NCBI RefSeq assembly: GCF_001661915.1
Contig: NZ_LYWY01000006.1
Coordinates: forward strand, 124,001-188,000
DNA: 64,000 nt
Origin: Croceicoccus pelagius
GTDB lineage: Bacteria; Pseudomonadota; Alphaproteobacteria; Sphingomonadales; Sphingomonadaceae
Direction of reading: 5' to 3'
The translations under genes were made by a program, and so were the position numbers. Of this stretch, positions 11,496 to 20,132 are shown in pieces. The notes under the pieces were generated by a model. That model did not search any database, was not told the DNA's origin, and worked only from the letters and a program-made list of their open reading frames with translations. Positions within the stretch are counted from its first letter, which is position 1, and the number at the start of each line of letters is the position of its first letter.

Positions 11496-12341
11496 ATGCG
11501 GCTCAACGATTTTTCCAAGAATATTCGCGTGCGCGATCAGCGCGGCATGGGTGGCACCGGCGGAAAGCTGGGCTGCGGCGCGGTAGTTATCGCAATTCTG
11601 GGTGCGGTCGTGTTCGGAATTGACCCGATGACGACCTTGGGCGTGGTGGACCAGGTCCAGCAAACGCAGGGCGGTTCGCCGCAGGCCAGCGGCCGATCGG
11701 TCGAGGAAAGCTGCAGCGTCAACGCCTACAGCCGGGAGACATGTTCGGCACTTTCCTCGCTTGACGAGACATGGGCACCGCTGTTCTCGCAGGCCGGTAT
11801 CCGTTTCGAACAGCCGACGCTCAACTTCTATGACGGTCGCGGCCAGTCGGGCTGCGGTGCGGCGCAGGCGGCAATGGGGCCGTTCTACTGCCCGACCGAC
11901 CAGGGCATCTACATCGACACCAGCTTCTACGACCAGCTCGACCAGCAGCTTGGCGCAGGCGGCGACTTTGCGCGTGCCTATGTCATCGGGCACGAATACG
12001 GGCACCACATCCAGACGCTGACCGGAACGTCGAAGATGGTGCGCCAGCTTCAGCAGCAGAACCCGCCGCAGGCAAACCAGCTGCAGGTTCGCATGGAGCT
12101 TCAGGCCGATTGCTATGCCGGGGTCTGGGCGGCGAAGAACCCGCAGCTGATCGAACCCGGCGATATCGAGGAAGGCCTGCAGGCCGCCAGTGCCATCGGC
12201 GACGATGCCCTGACCAAGGGCCGTGTCTCGCCCGACAATTTCACCCATGGCACCAGCCAGCAGCGTATGCAGTGGCTGCAGAAGGGCCTGAGGACCGGAG
12301 ACGAAGACCAGTGCGACACATTCGCCGACTTGCGGGGCTAA
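11496..12341 (+). CDS. ypfJ: YpfJ-type neutral zinc metallopeptidase
   Basis: 281 residues. One N-terminal membrane helix (about 27-45) follows a short basic cytoplasmic part (MRLNDFSKNIRVRDQRG), which is the family signature. The zinc site is HEYGH (166-170), followed by QADCYAGVWA, which holds the third ligand region. The family is predicted to be periplasmic and membrane-anchored; its substrates are unknown. Its last 31 bases overlap the likely start of the next gene on the same strand. Confidence 0.9.
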   Translation: MRLNDFSKNIRVRDQRGMGGTGGKLGCGAVVIAILGAVVFGIDPMTTLGVVDQVQQTQGGSPQASGRSVEESCSVNAYSRETCSALSSLDETWAPLFSQAGIRFEQPTLNFYDGRGQSGCGAAQAAMGPFYCPTDQGIYIDTSFYDQLDQQLGAGGDFARAYVIGHEYGHHIQTLTGTSKMVRQLQQQNPPQANQLQVRMELQADCYAGVWAAKNPQLIEPGDIEEGLQAASAIGDDALTKGRVSPDNFTHGTSQQRMQWLQKGLRTGDEDQCDTFADLRG

Positions 12342-12973
12342 GCGCCCTTTCGCTCGCGCTTGCGCCCCTTGCCGGGGCACAGGCGCAAAGCCCGGTCGAT
12401 CCCAACGTCAAGGCAGAGGACATCCCGATGCAGCCGCTTCGGGACCTTAACCTTGCCGGTGAAGACCTGCCGCCATTGCTGCTCGATATCGGGGCTGACC
12501 CTTATTCGACAGGCGGTTTGACTTCGTGCCAGCACATCGAGCGGGCGATCGCCGATATCGATCTCCTGCTGGGTGCGGACATCGACGACCCGAATGAACG
12601 GTCCGACTTGCAGAAAGGCGTGAACAGCGCCGGCCGCATTGCCGGATCGCTCCTCGGCGGACTGATCCCGTTTCGCGGGGTCGTGCGGGAGATTTCGGGG
12701 GCGAAGGCGGAACAGCGCCGTCTGCGCGTGCTGGTCAACGCCGCGATGGTCCGGCGCGGGTTTTTGAAAGGCATCGGGCTCGCCCGCGAATGCCCATGGC
12801 CCGCCCGCCCGATCGTCGACGTCGATACCGGCAAGGCGAGCGCGAATCTTCCAACCTTCCCCGAACCAGGCACCTATGAAGCGCCTTTCGCGAACGAGAA
12901 AGTGCCGGAGGGACAGACGCCCCCCGGCACCCCCAAGTTCAAGTCGACGCCGGTCGTGCAGGACGTCGATTAA
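12311..12973 (+). CDS. Exported hypothetical protein, 220 aa, overlapping start
   Basis: I do not recognise a domain. With a GTG start at 12311 the protein opens with a clean signal peptide (VRHIRRLAGLSALSLALAPLAGAQAQ) and then a ~195-residue periplasmic domain. The longer ORF from 12110 would begin with out-of-frame ypfJ sequence, rich in Arg and Pro, so I reject that start. A GGAG lies about 10 nt upstream. A Gly-rich segment (AGRIAGSLLGGLIPFRG) resembles a membrane-inserting or glycine-zipper stretch. The 31-nt overlap with ypfJ implies co-translation. Confidence 0.75.
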   Translation: MRHIRRLAGLSALSLALAPLAGAQAQSPVDPNVKAEDIPMQPLRDLNLAGEDLPPLLLDIGADPYSTGGLTSCQHIERAIADIDLLLGADIDDPNERSDLQKGVNSAGRIAGSLLGGLIPFRGVVREISGAKAEQRRLRVLVNAAMVRRGFLKGIGLARECPWPARPIVDVDTGKASANLPTFPEPGTYEAPFANEKVPEGQTPPGTPKFKSTPVVQDVD

Positions 12974-12991
12974 GAAGCCCTGCGCGCTCCA

Positions 12992-14389
12992 TCAGGGGCG
13001 GAACTCTTCGCCCGTGGTGCGCCCGATGCCCTGCCAGTCGACATTGCGCGTCGCGTACATCGTCCCGGCCAGTGCGAAGAACAGCAGGACCGAACCGATC
13101 AGCAGGCTGAGCGCTTCTAGGCTGAGCAATACGAAGAGCAGCGCGTAGAGCCCGACGAGCAGCGCGCCGATGAACTTCGCCCGCTTCCAGCTTTTCAGCA
13201 CCGCGGCGCTGTAGGCGGTGACAAGGCCGATGATCGCGATGCTGGCCACCGCATAGGCCGCGGCGAATCCGATCACTTCGGCAAAGGCCAGCAGCAGCAC
13301 GAAGAACAGCACCAGCCCTGCACCCGTCAGCAGATATTCGGGCGCGGAAACGCTGGCCCCTGCGACGATGTCGAACATCAGGAAGGCGAGGAAGGTAAAG
13401 CCGATGATCAGGAAGCCGTACTTCACCGACCGGTCGATCTGGCTGTAGAGGTCGACCGGTTCGACCAGTCCGACCGAGGCCGCCATGCTGGGCCCGACGC
13501 CGCCGCGTTCGTAGACCGGCACGATGTCGGGGCCGCCGATCAGAGGCGCGCCTGGATTGCTGTTGGACAGCAGGTCTTCGCCCAGCGCAAGATCGCTGAC
13601 CGCGAACGTCGCGGTAAAGCCGTCGTCGCGCACGTCGCTGCTGGCAGGCAGGAAGCTTCCCGAAAAGCTCGGATGCGGCCAGGGCGAGGTCACGGTCCAC
13701 TCGGTATCCGCGCCGCGCGGGACAAGGCTCAGCGTCTCGCTGCCTCGAAGGCCATAGGACCAGTCGACGTCAAGCGTGCCGGTGCCGTCCCAGTCGACGA
13801 AAGTGAAGAAACCCGAATTGCCGCTGGCCTGAAGCCCCGCACCCGGTTTCGTCGTCAGCGGCTTGCCGTTGGCGACAACGCGGCTGTCGTTCTGAAGGCC
13901 GCGCGCATCGGAAATGCCGAAGTGCAGTTCGGCGCGATCAAACTTCATGTTCTCGACCTCGATCCCGCGCCGGTCGAGGTCGTCGGGCATCGCAAAGCTC
14001 GCCTTGCCCGACAGGCTGGCGGCGTAGATCACCGATTCGTAGATCGACTTCTTCTTGCGCTCCGGCTCGATCGCGGTGGCGACGTCGTGGCTCTTGGGCG
14101 AAAGGTAGAGGTTACGCGTCACGCGCTTGACCTGGCGTACTTCCTGCCCGTTGGTCACCGTCGTCTCGACGCTGTTCTCTTCATAGGGGATGACCAGCAC
14201 CGGCCCGGTCACGATCTGCGACCCGCCCCACCCCTGCGTTATCGTCGCGCGCGCGGTGCGGGACTGGTCCTGCCGGTCCCAGACCAGCGCATAGACCATG
14301 AACAAGGGCACCGCGAGCGCCGCGGCCAGCAGCACGGTGCCCAGAAACTTGATTCCAGGCGATCTTTGTCGCCTGACCGGATTTTCCAT
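12992..14389 (-). CDS. creD: Inner-membrane protein CreD
   Basis: 465 residues. An N-terminal membrane helix (17-36) precedes a large periplasmic domain with ITQGWGGSQIVTGPVLVIPY and the repeated KSIYESVIYAASLSGKASF-type blocks typical of CreD. Five or so closely spaced helices end the protein (about 330-455). CreD is induced by the CreBC system in enterobacteria and tied to beta-lactam and cell-envelope responses in Aeromonas and Pseudomonas. Here it follows a BlaI/M56 gene pair instead of creBC, 80 nt after the peptidase stop. Confidence 0.93.
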   Translation of the reverse strand: MENPVRRQRSPGIKFLGTVLLAAALAVPLFMVYALVWDRQDQSRTARATITQGWGGSQIVTGPVLVIPYEENSVETTVTNGQEVRQVKRVTRNLYLSPKSHDVATAIEPERKKKSIYESVIYAASLSGKASFAMPDDLDRRGIEVENMKFDRAELHFGISDARGLQNDSRVVANGKPLTTKPGAGLQASGNSGFFTFVDWDGTGTLDVDWSYGLRGSETLSLVPRGADTEWTVTSPWPHPSFSGSFLPASSDVRDDGFTATFAVSDLALGEDLLSNSNPGAPLIGGPDIVPVYERGGVGPSMAASVGLVEPVDLYSQIDRSVKYGFLIIGFTFLAFLMFDIVAGASVSAPEYLLTGAGLVLFFVLLLAFAEVIGFAAAYAVASIAIIGLVTAYSAAVLKSWKRAKFIGALLVGLYALLFVLLSLEALSLLIGSVLLFFALAGTMYATRNVDWQGIGRTTGEEFRP

Positions 14390-14401
14390 GATGTAACTCC
14401 C

Positions 14402-14445
14402 CAGTTCAACACTGCGACGAACCGTGTCTTCGCAGCGATGAACTG
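14402..14445. repeat. Nested inverted repeat between the M56 gene and creD
   Basis: CAGTTC (14402-14407) pairs with GAACTG (14440-14445) and, inside, CTGCGA (14412-14417) with TCGCAG (14430-14435), around a 12-nt loop and a symmetrical 4x4 internal loop. An alternative pairing AACACT (14408-14413) / AGTGTT (14446-14451) is also possible. No T-run follows, so it is not a standard terminator. It may be a creD leader structure or an operator. Confidence 0.5.
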
Positions 14446-14469
14446 AGTGTTAATTGAAGCGAGAAAGCC

Positions 14470-16110
14470 TCAACCCTTGCGGCGGGCGGCTTTCATTTCG
14501 GCGATCTCGGCATCGATTTCCGACAGCGCCTCTGCCTTCTCTTCCTTGCTCATATCGGTGGAGGACGCGATGACCGAACGCACCTGTGTCAGCGTGTTGA
14601 CGATCATGTCGTGCGGCACGCCAGTGCAGATGTGGCTGACGTTTTCGCCCTTGTTACGGTTTTCTCCGACCTCGCAGCTGCTGTCGATCACCATCTTGCG
14701 AACGACCCGCTTCTTCGTCTTTCCGTCGCCTTCGACCTGGCTCATGCGGATCACGTGGACCTTGCCGTTCTTGGACACCTCGTGCTCGACCTGGGGCATG
14801 TCCTTCATCACCATCGCGTGTACGCGGCGCTCGGTCTCGGCGGCATTGCGCTCGACTTCGGCGGCGTCGCGTTCGACTTCGGCCATCTTGCGCTCGATCT
14901 CGATCTCCATGCGCTCACTTTCGCGCTCGGCACGTTGTGCTTCGAGCTCGGCCATTTCGACCTCGCGCTCGATCTCCGCTTCCATCTGGGCAAGCTCTTC
15001 CTCGGTCATGTCCTCGTCGGTTTCGACTTCGATCTGGCCGTCCTCGTCCTTGACGACCCAGACGCGGTTCTGGACATCGGGGTCTTCCATCGCGTTCGAC
15101 GCGGGGACTTCGGTCGTCCCGACCGTGCTCTCGCCCTCGGCATAGGAAACGGACGCGGTCAGCGGCAGGGCGACGAGGCCTGCGGCCCCGACAAGCAGGA
15201 GACCGGTACGATGGCGGCGGGTCGTCGTATTCATGCCGAGGCTCCTCAGGCGGTGGACAATGGCTTTTTCTCCCAGCACCGGTCCGATTTCGCGGAATCC
15301 GGCCATTGGGGCAGCAAGAGCAAGGTTCTGGTCGCGGCTGCAGGCGGCGATGACTTCGCCGTAACGGGCGCGGTCTTCCTGCGGGCGGCCGGTCATGACG
15401 CGGGCATCGCACGCCGCTTCCTGGTCACGGCGCATCGCACGCCAGCCCAACCATGCGACGGGATTGAACCAGTGGAGCGCCAGCACCGGTTGCGCGGCAA
15501 GGTTCGCCAGCAGGTCGTGGCCCCGGTGGTGAGCCAGTTCATGCGCGATCGCGAGGTCGCGGGCGGTAACGTCCTCGTTCGCCATGAAGCCCGGCGGCAG
15601 GGCAATCACACGCTCACGCACGCCGAAGGCGACGGGCGCGGCAACGGCGGCGGTTTCGACAAGACGGACCGGACCGGCATCGCCCACAGGCACCGCGCTT
15701 TCCAGCAAGTGCCGCGTCATCGCGCGATAGCACCCGATGCGCCACGCAAGAAACGCAGCCGCCCCGATCATCCAGAATGCGATTCCGACGTTGAGCAGGA
15801 GGTCATAGGGAATAGCCGAAGTCGCGATGTCAGGCGCGCTTTCGACGACGGTACCTTCGACTGTTTCGAACACCATAGGCGTGCCCTCAATAGCGGGAGC
15901 AGCCTCGACCGGCTTCATCCACGCGGGCAGCACGACCGGCGGCAGCACGAAGCGCGCCAGAGGCAGAAGCCAAAGGGCATAGGCGATTCGCGGCCCGAAC
16001 GCCTTGGCCACCGGCCTGCGCAAGATCAGGACCGCCGCGATCAACACTCCCGTATAAAGAAAGGTATCGACAGCCCAGGAAATGACCGTCCCCGTCACGT
16101 CCCCCATCAT
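14470..16110 (-). CDS. M56 (BlaR1-like) membrane metallopeptidase
   Basis: 546 residues. Membrane helices lie at about 9-30, 42-62, 104-124 and 302-320. The zinc motif is HELAH (190-194), and EAACDARV supplies Glu231 of the M56 family. The C-terminal part, where BlaR1/MecR1 carry a penicillin-binding sensor, instead has an acidic, heptad-rich coiled coil (about 369-431) and no SxxK/KTG motifs, so the signal sensed is not obviously a beta-lactam. Its ATGATG start overlaps the repressor stop (ATGA), so the pair is translationally coupled. Confidence 0.9.
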   Translation of the reverse strand: MMGDVTGTVISWAVDTFLYTGVLIAAVLILRRPVAKAFGPRIAYALWLLPLARFVLPPVVLPAWMKPVEAAPAIEGTPMVFETVEGTVVESAPDIATSAIPYDLLLNVGIAFWMIGAAAFLAWRIGCYRAMTRHLLESAVPVGDAGPVRLVETAAVAAPVAFGVRERVIALPPGFMANEDVTARDLAIAHELAHHRGHDLLANLAAQPVLALHWFNPVAWLGWRAMRRDQEAACDARVMTGRPQEDRARYGEVIAACSRDQNLALAAPMAGFREIGPVLGEKAIVHRLRSLGMNTTTRRHRTGLLLVGAAGLVALPLTASVSYAEGESTVGTTEVPASNAMEDPDVQNRVWVVKDEDGQIEVETDEDMTEEELAQMEAEIEREVEMAELEAQRAERESERMEIEIERKMAEVERDAAEVERNAAETERRVHAMVMKDMPQVEHEVSKNGKVHVIRMSQVEGDGKTKKRVVRKMVIDSSCEVGENRNKGENVSHICTGVPHDMIVNTLTQVRSVIASSTDMSKEEKAEALSEIDAEIAEMKAARRKG

Positions 16111-16493
16111 TTTCTAAGCTCCCTCAGCAGAACTTCGATTTCCTCGATATCATCATCGCTCAGCGCCTCGGCCTCGGCCAGATGCGCGAAGAGCGAGGCC
16201 GCCTTGCCGCCGAACAGGCGATCGACCAGGCGGCGCGATTCATGGCCGACGAAATCGGCCCGCGCGATCACCGGCGAATAGAGAAAGCGGCGGCCATCAG
16301 GCTCTGCCGCGATGGCGTTCTTGCCCACAAGCCGCGACAGCAGTGTCTTGACCGTCGCAAGGCTCCACCCCCGCTCCTCGCCCACGCTGTCGGCCACTTC
16401 GGCGGCAGTCAGCGGCGAGCGCGTCCACAGCGCTTCCATCACGGCCTGTTCGGCGTCGGAGATGCGGTCGGGATTGGCGGCTTGCTTCGTCAT
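16107..16493 (-). CDS. BlaI/MecI/CopY-family transcriptional repressor
   Basis: 128 residues. It has the winged-helix core of the family: ISDAEQAVMEALW, a helix-turn-helix around TAAEVADSV, SLATVKTLLSRLVGKNAI and RRFLYSPVI, then a C-terminal dimerisation region rich in acidic residues. The partner M56 protease would cleave it to release its own operon. The start at 16493 (MTKQAANPDRIS) fits family length; longer in-frame starts add 115 residues antisense to the cyclophilin gene. Two operator-like boxes lie just upstream. Confidence 0.92.
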   Translation of the reverse strand: MTKQAANPDRISDAEQAVMEALWTRSPLTAAEVADSVGEERGWSLATVKTLLSRLVGKNAIAAEPDGRRFLYSPVIARADFVGHESRRLVDRLFGGKAASLFAHLAEAEALSDDDIEEIEVLLRELRK

Positions 16494-16521
16494 GTCTCGC
16501 GTTTGTTCGATCTCGATTGCG

Positions 16522-16556
16522 ATTACAGGCGTAGTCGATACGATTACGAGTGTAAA
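16522..16556. promoter_or_regulatory. Two BlaI-type operator boxes
   Basis: Box 1 is ATTACAGGCGTAGT (16522-16535) and box 2 is ATTACGAGTGTAAA (16543-16556). Each has the form TTAC-N4-GTA(A/G), like the TACA/TGTA dyad bound by BlaI/MecI. Their centres are 21 bp apart, two helical turns. They lie 29-63 bp upstream of the repressor start, in the divergent gap shared with the cyclophilin gene; a TTTACA hexamer on the minus strand overlaps box 2. Confidence 0.6.
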
Positions 16557-16635
16557 CATTGGTGCTATCCCGTTCGACGAACGACATACCGACACCGACG
16601 AATGACGTTCAGGATTGTGGGTGTAAGGTGCGGGC

Positions 16636-17304
16636 ATGAAACGTCGATTCGTCATCCGCTCGCTCTGGACGGCACCCGTGGCCGCCCTCGCCCTGACCGC
16701 CCTTCCCGCCTTCGCGCAGGAGGCTGCCGAACCGGCAGCGCCCGAAGTGGCCGAAACGTTCGCGACGACGACAGTCGCGATGGAGACTACCGCAGGCACG
16801 ATCGTGCTGGCGCTCGAGACCGAGCGCGCGCCGATCACCAGCGCGAATTTCTTGAAATATGCCGACGAGGGCCGCTTCGACGGAACGGTGTTCTACCGCA
16901 CGATGCGGCTGGATTGGGGCGACAAGGTCGCGGGGCTTATTCAGGGCGGCACGCAGTATGATCCCAAGCGGATTCTGCCGCCGATCGCCCATGAAGCGAC
17001 GAGCGAAACCGGCCTTTCGCACACCAAGGGCGCTATCTCGATGGCGCGTTACGAACCGGGCAGCGCGACTGGCGATTTCTCGATCATGGCGACGGACATG
17101 ACCGGCCTCGACGCCAAACCCGACAGCGAAAATGCCGACCAGAAGGCGGGCTTCGCGGTCTTTGGCCATGTCGTCGAAGGCATGGACGTGGTGAAGGCAA
17201 TCCACGCCGCCGAAGTAGATCCGGACAAGGGCGAAGGCTTCCTCAAAGGCCAGATGCTGGCCGATCCCGTCAAGATCGTCAGCGTAAAGCGGATAGCCGA
17301 ATAG
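16636..17304 (+). CDS. Periplasmic cyclophilin-type peptidyl-prolyl isomerase
   Basis: 222 residues with a signal peptide cut near AFA-QEA (residue 28). The cyclophilin fold is shown by VAMETTAGTIVLALETERAP, ANFLKYADEGRFDGTVFYRTM, a long loop, FSIMATDM and FGHVVEGMDVVKAI. The usual QGGDPT segment appears as IQGGTQYD, so catalytic strength is uncertain. It should assist folding of envelope proteins. It is divergent from the BlaI-type repressor, and its promoter region contains the two operator boxes. Confidence 0.85.
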   Translation: MKRRFVIRSLWTAPVAALALTALPAFAQEAAEPAAPEVAETFATTTVAMETTAGTIVLALETERAPITSANFLKYADEGRFDGTVFYRTMRLDWGDKVAGLIQGGTQYDPKRILPPIAHEATSETGLSHTKGAISMARYEPGSATGDFSIMATDMTGLDAKPDSENADQKAGFAVFGHVVEGMDVVKAIHAAEVDPDKGEGFLKGQMLADPVKIVSVKRIAE

Positions 17305-17313
17305 CGTTTAAGC

Positions 17314-17826
17314 TCAGGCAGCCGCGACCCGGCTCTCGATCTGGGCGCACAAGGCGCGGAAATCGCCCTTGTGCGGGAACACGTGGCCCGACAGCTGAAG
17401 CTTCCTGCCAGACTTAGCCCTAATCGTGATCGCATCGTCATGCATGATGCGAAACCGCTTCACGCTCTCGATCTCGTCCCAGCGCATCGCCGTATCGCCC
17501 CGCATCGCAAACCCTGCGACGACTAGGCGCTGCGTCTCCAGCCGGACATGCGGCTGGTTGCCCCGTACGAGGCCGAGCAGGATGAACAGCCCCACCCCGA
17601 ACGCGACGATCGACCCGGCGAGAAAACCAGCGCGCCAAAGCCAGATCGGCAGGTCATAGCCGGTATCATAGCCTTTCACGACAAGGCCCGTCTCTTCCGA
17701 ATAAATGAGGCCGTAGAGGAAAAACCCGCCGATCCCGAAGGCCACGAGGATGACGACAATGACCTGGTAAAGCGGCTGGTGCATGGCCAGCTTCAACGAA
17801 CCGTCGGGACGCTGTTCGAACGGCAT
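17314..17826 (-). CDS. Two-helix membrane protein, 170 aa
   Basis: I recognise no named family. Two strong membrane helices (about 20-42 and 65-88) are joined by a loop with GLVVKGYDTGYDLPIW, followed by a ~75-residue cytoplasmic domain (VRLETQRLVVAGFAMRGDTAMRWDEIESVKRF...) that resembles bacterial PH-like (bPH) folds. The start at 17826 has GGGGGAGAG upstream; the longer ORF runs into the terminator hairpin. It lies 41 nt after the sdh terminator hairpin and converges on the cyclophilin gene. Confidence 0.75.
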   Translation of the reverse strand: MPFEQRPDGSLKLAMHQPLYQVIVVILVAFGIGGFFLYGLIYSEETGLVVKGYDTGYDLPIWLWRAGFLAGSIVAFGVGLFILLGLVRGNQPHVRLETQRLVVAGFAMRGDTAMRWDEIESVKRFRIMHDDAITIRAKSGRKLQLSGHVFPHKGDFRALCAQIESRVAAA

Positions 17827-17861
17827 TCCTGCTCTCCCCCAATCGAGCAATCGGCACAAAC

Positions 17862-17890
17862 AAAAAGGCCCGGCTGCAATCAGCCGGGCC
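17862..17890 (-). terminator. Rho-independent terminator of the sdhCDA operon
   Basis: GGCCCGGCTG (17867-17876) and CAGCCGGGCC (17881-17890) form a perfect 10-bp stem with a 4-nt loop. On the minus strand it is followed by TTTTTG, 27 bp beyond the sdhA stop. Confidence 0.9.
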
Positions 17891-17917
17891 CCTTTGTAAC
17901 ACCTTTCGGGTGAAAAC

Positions 17918-19738
17918 TTAGTACACGCGCTTCTTCGGCTTGATGTACTCGACATCGTCGGTGAGCGTGAACTCGTGGACCGGGCGATAATCGATCTTCA
18001 CCGAACCGCCCTTGCCGCCCCAGCCTTCGAACCAGGTCGCGGTGTGCTTCATCCACTCGGCATCGTTGCGCTCGGGGAAATCCTCGTGCGCGTGGGCGCC
18101 GCGGCTTTCCTTACGGTTATGGGCCGAATGCATGGTGACCGTCGCCTGGCTGATCAGGTTGTCCAGTTCCAGCGTCTCGATCAGGTCCGAGTTCCAGATC
18201 AGCGACTTGTCGGCAACCGAGATGTCTTCCATCCGGGCATAGACGTTGGTCAGCTTTTCCTTGCCTTCGGCCATCGATTCGTCGGTGCGGAACACGGCGG
18301 CATGGGCGGACATCGTGCGCTGCATCTCGGTCCGGATTTCCGCCGTAGGCGAGCCGCCCTTCGAGTGGCGGAAGTGATCGAGACGCGACAGGGCGAAGTC
18401 CGCGCTGTCCTTGGGCAGGTTGTCGTGCGCCGTGCCGGGCTTGATGTTTTCCTTGAGGTGGTGGCCGGTTGCGCGGCCGAACACGACAAGGTCGATCAGC
18501 GAGTTGGAGCCGAGGCGGTTCGCGCCGTGAACCGACACGCAGGCCGCTTCGCCGACTGCATAGAGACCCGGGACGACCGTTTCCGGGTTCCCGTCGGCAC
18601 CGATGGTGACGACTTGACCGTGGTAGTTACAGGGGATGCCGCCCATGTTGTAGTGGACCGTCGGAACCACCGGCAGCGGCTGACGGGTAAGGTCGACACC
18701 TGCGAAGATCTTGCCGCTTTCCGTGATGCCGGGAAGACGTTCTGCAAGAACTTTCGGGTCGATGTGGTCGAGGTGCAGGAAGATGTGGTCGCTTTCCGCG
18801 CCCACGCCGCGACCTTCGCGGATTTCCAGCGCCATCGAGCGCGAGACGACGTCGCGCGAGGCGAGGTCCTTGGCCGACGGGGCATAGCGTTCCATGAAAC
18901 GCTCACCTTCCGAGTTGGTGAGATAGCCGCCTTCGCCGCGCGCACCTTCGGTGATGAGAACGCCGGCGCCATAGATGCCGGTCGGGTGGAACTGCACGAA
19001 TTCCATGTCCTGCAGCGGCAGACCTGCGCGAAGCACCATGCCGCCACCGTCGCCAGTGCAGGTGTGGGCCGAAGTCGCAGTGTAGTAGCAACGGCCATAG
19101 CCGCCGGTTGCCAGCACGACCGAGTGTGCGCGGAAGCGGTGGATCGAACCGTCGTCGAGGCAGATGGCGATGACGCCCTTGCACTCGCCGTTCACCATGA
19201 TGAGGTCGATGGCGAAGTATTCGATGTAGAAGTCCGCGTCGTACTTCAGCGACTGCTGGTACAGCGCGTGAAGCATCGCGTGGCCGGTACGGTCGGCGGC
19301 GGCGCAAGTGCGCTGCACCGGCGGGCCTTCGCCCATGTTCTGCATGTGGCCGCCGAAGGGACGCTGGTAGATCGTGCCTTCGGGGTTACGGCTGAACGGA
19401 ACGCCTGCGTGTTCCAGCTCGATCACGGCCTGCGGCGCTTCGCGAACCATGTATTCGATCGCGTCCTGGTCGCCCAGCCAGTCCGACCCCTTCACGGTGT
19501 CGTACATGTGCCAGGTCCAGTGGTCGGGCGTGTTGTTGCCGAGCGAGGCGGCGATGCCGCCCTGTGCCGCCACGGTGTGCGAACGCGTCGGGAAAACCTT
19601 GGTGATGCAGGCCGTCTTCAGACCTGCTTCGGCGCTGCCCATCGTGGCGCGCAGGCCCGAACCGCCGGCACCCACGACGACGGTGTCATAGGTGTGGTCG
19701 ATGATCTTGTAGGCGGGTTGGGTCGATGCTTCGGCCAT
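17918..19738 (-). CDS. sdhA: Succinate dehydrogenase flavoprotein subunit
   Basis: 606 residues. The FAD Rossmann motif is GAGGSG (23-28), and the covalently flavinylated His is His54 in [10 protein letters not shown]. The dicarboxylate site [21 protein letters not shown] and the C-terminal REDFPERND-type segment ([16 protein letters not shown]) are present. It oxidises succinate to fumarate in complex II. The start at 19738 ([15 protein letters not shown]) is 4 nt after the sdhD stop. No sdhB follows; a strong terminator does. Confidence 0.97.
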   Translation of the reverse strand: MAEASTQPAYKIIDHTYDTVVVGAGGSGLRATMGSAEAGLKTACITKVFPTRSHTVAAQGGIAASLGNNTPDHWTWHMYDTVKGSDWLGDQDAIEYMVREAPQAVIELEHAGVPFSRNPEGTIYQRPFGGHMQNMGEGPPVQRTCAAADRTGHAMLHALYQQSLKYDADFYIEYFAIDLIMVNGECKGVIAICLDDGSIHRFRAHSVVLATGGYGRCYYTATSAHTCTGDGGGMVLRAGLPLQDMEFVQFHPTGIYGAGVLITEGARGEGGYLTNSEGERFMERYAPSAKDLASRDVVSRSMALEIREGRGVGAESDHIFLHLDHIDPKVLAERLPGITESGKIFAGVDLTRQPLPVVPTVHYNMGGIPCNYHGQVVTIGADGNPETVVPGLYAVGEAACVSVHGANRLGSNSLIDLVVFGRATGHHLKENIKPGTAHDNLPKDSADFALSRLDHFRHSKGGSPTAEIRTEMQRTMSAHAAVFRTDESMAEGKEKLTNVYARMEDISVADKSLIWNSDLIETLELDNLISQATVTMHSAHNRKESRGAHAHEDFPERNDAEWMKHTATWFEGWGGKGGSVKIDYRPVHEFTLTDDVEYIKPKKRVY

Positions 19739-19742
19739 CAGT

Positions 19743-20120
19743 TCAGGCTCCCAGCGCGATGCGAATGACAGAAACGACGCCGAAGACACCGGCGGCGATG
19801 AAAACGAGGTTCAGCAGCACGATCGCGGCAAAGCGGTTGGCGCCGTGGACGTAGTCCTCGATCATGACCTGCATGCCGAGGCGCGCATGCCAGAAGGTGG
19901 AGATGATCATCAGGACCATCGCGGTCGCGGCAAAGGGTGCCGCAAGCCAGGTCTTCACCGTCGAGAAGGTGTAGTCGGGCAGCATGACAAGGCTGAACAC
20001 GAACCACAGGACGAGGACGAGGTTGCCGATCGCGGTGAAGCGCTGGACCAGCCAGTGATGCGCGCCATGCTTGGCCGAGCCGAGGCCGCGGACCTGTCCG
20101 ATACGAGTACCGTTACCCAT
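19743..20120 (-). CDS. sdhD: Succinate dehydrogenase membrane anchor subunit
   Basis: 125 residues with three membrane helices (about 30-50, 60-80 and 95-120). The N-terminal [23 protein letters not shown] and the [16 protein letters not shown] block are the quinone/haem-proximal signatures of alphaproteobacterial SdhD. It anchors SdhAB to the inner membrane and helps bind ubiquinone. It sits between sdhC (12-nt gap) and sdhA (4-nt gap). Confidence 0.93.
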   Translation of the reverse strand: MGNGTRIGQVRGLGSAKHGAHHWLVQRFTAIGNLVLVLWFVFSLVMLPDYTFSTVKTWLAAPFAATAMVLMIISTFWHARLGMQVMIEDYVHGANRFAAIVLLNLVFIAAGVFGVVSVIRIALGA

Positions 20121-20132
20121 TTGAGTCTCTCC

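Noticed and set aside
12110-12310. N-terminal extension of the exported protein downstream of ypfJ
   Set aside because: The extra 67 residues are out-of-frame ypfJ sequence and would bury the signal peptide.
14611-16281. 556-residue plus-strand frame opposite the M56 gene
   Set aside because: Its low-complexity Asp/Leu/His stretches are the complement of the M56 coiled coil.
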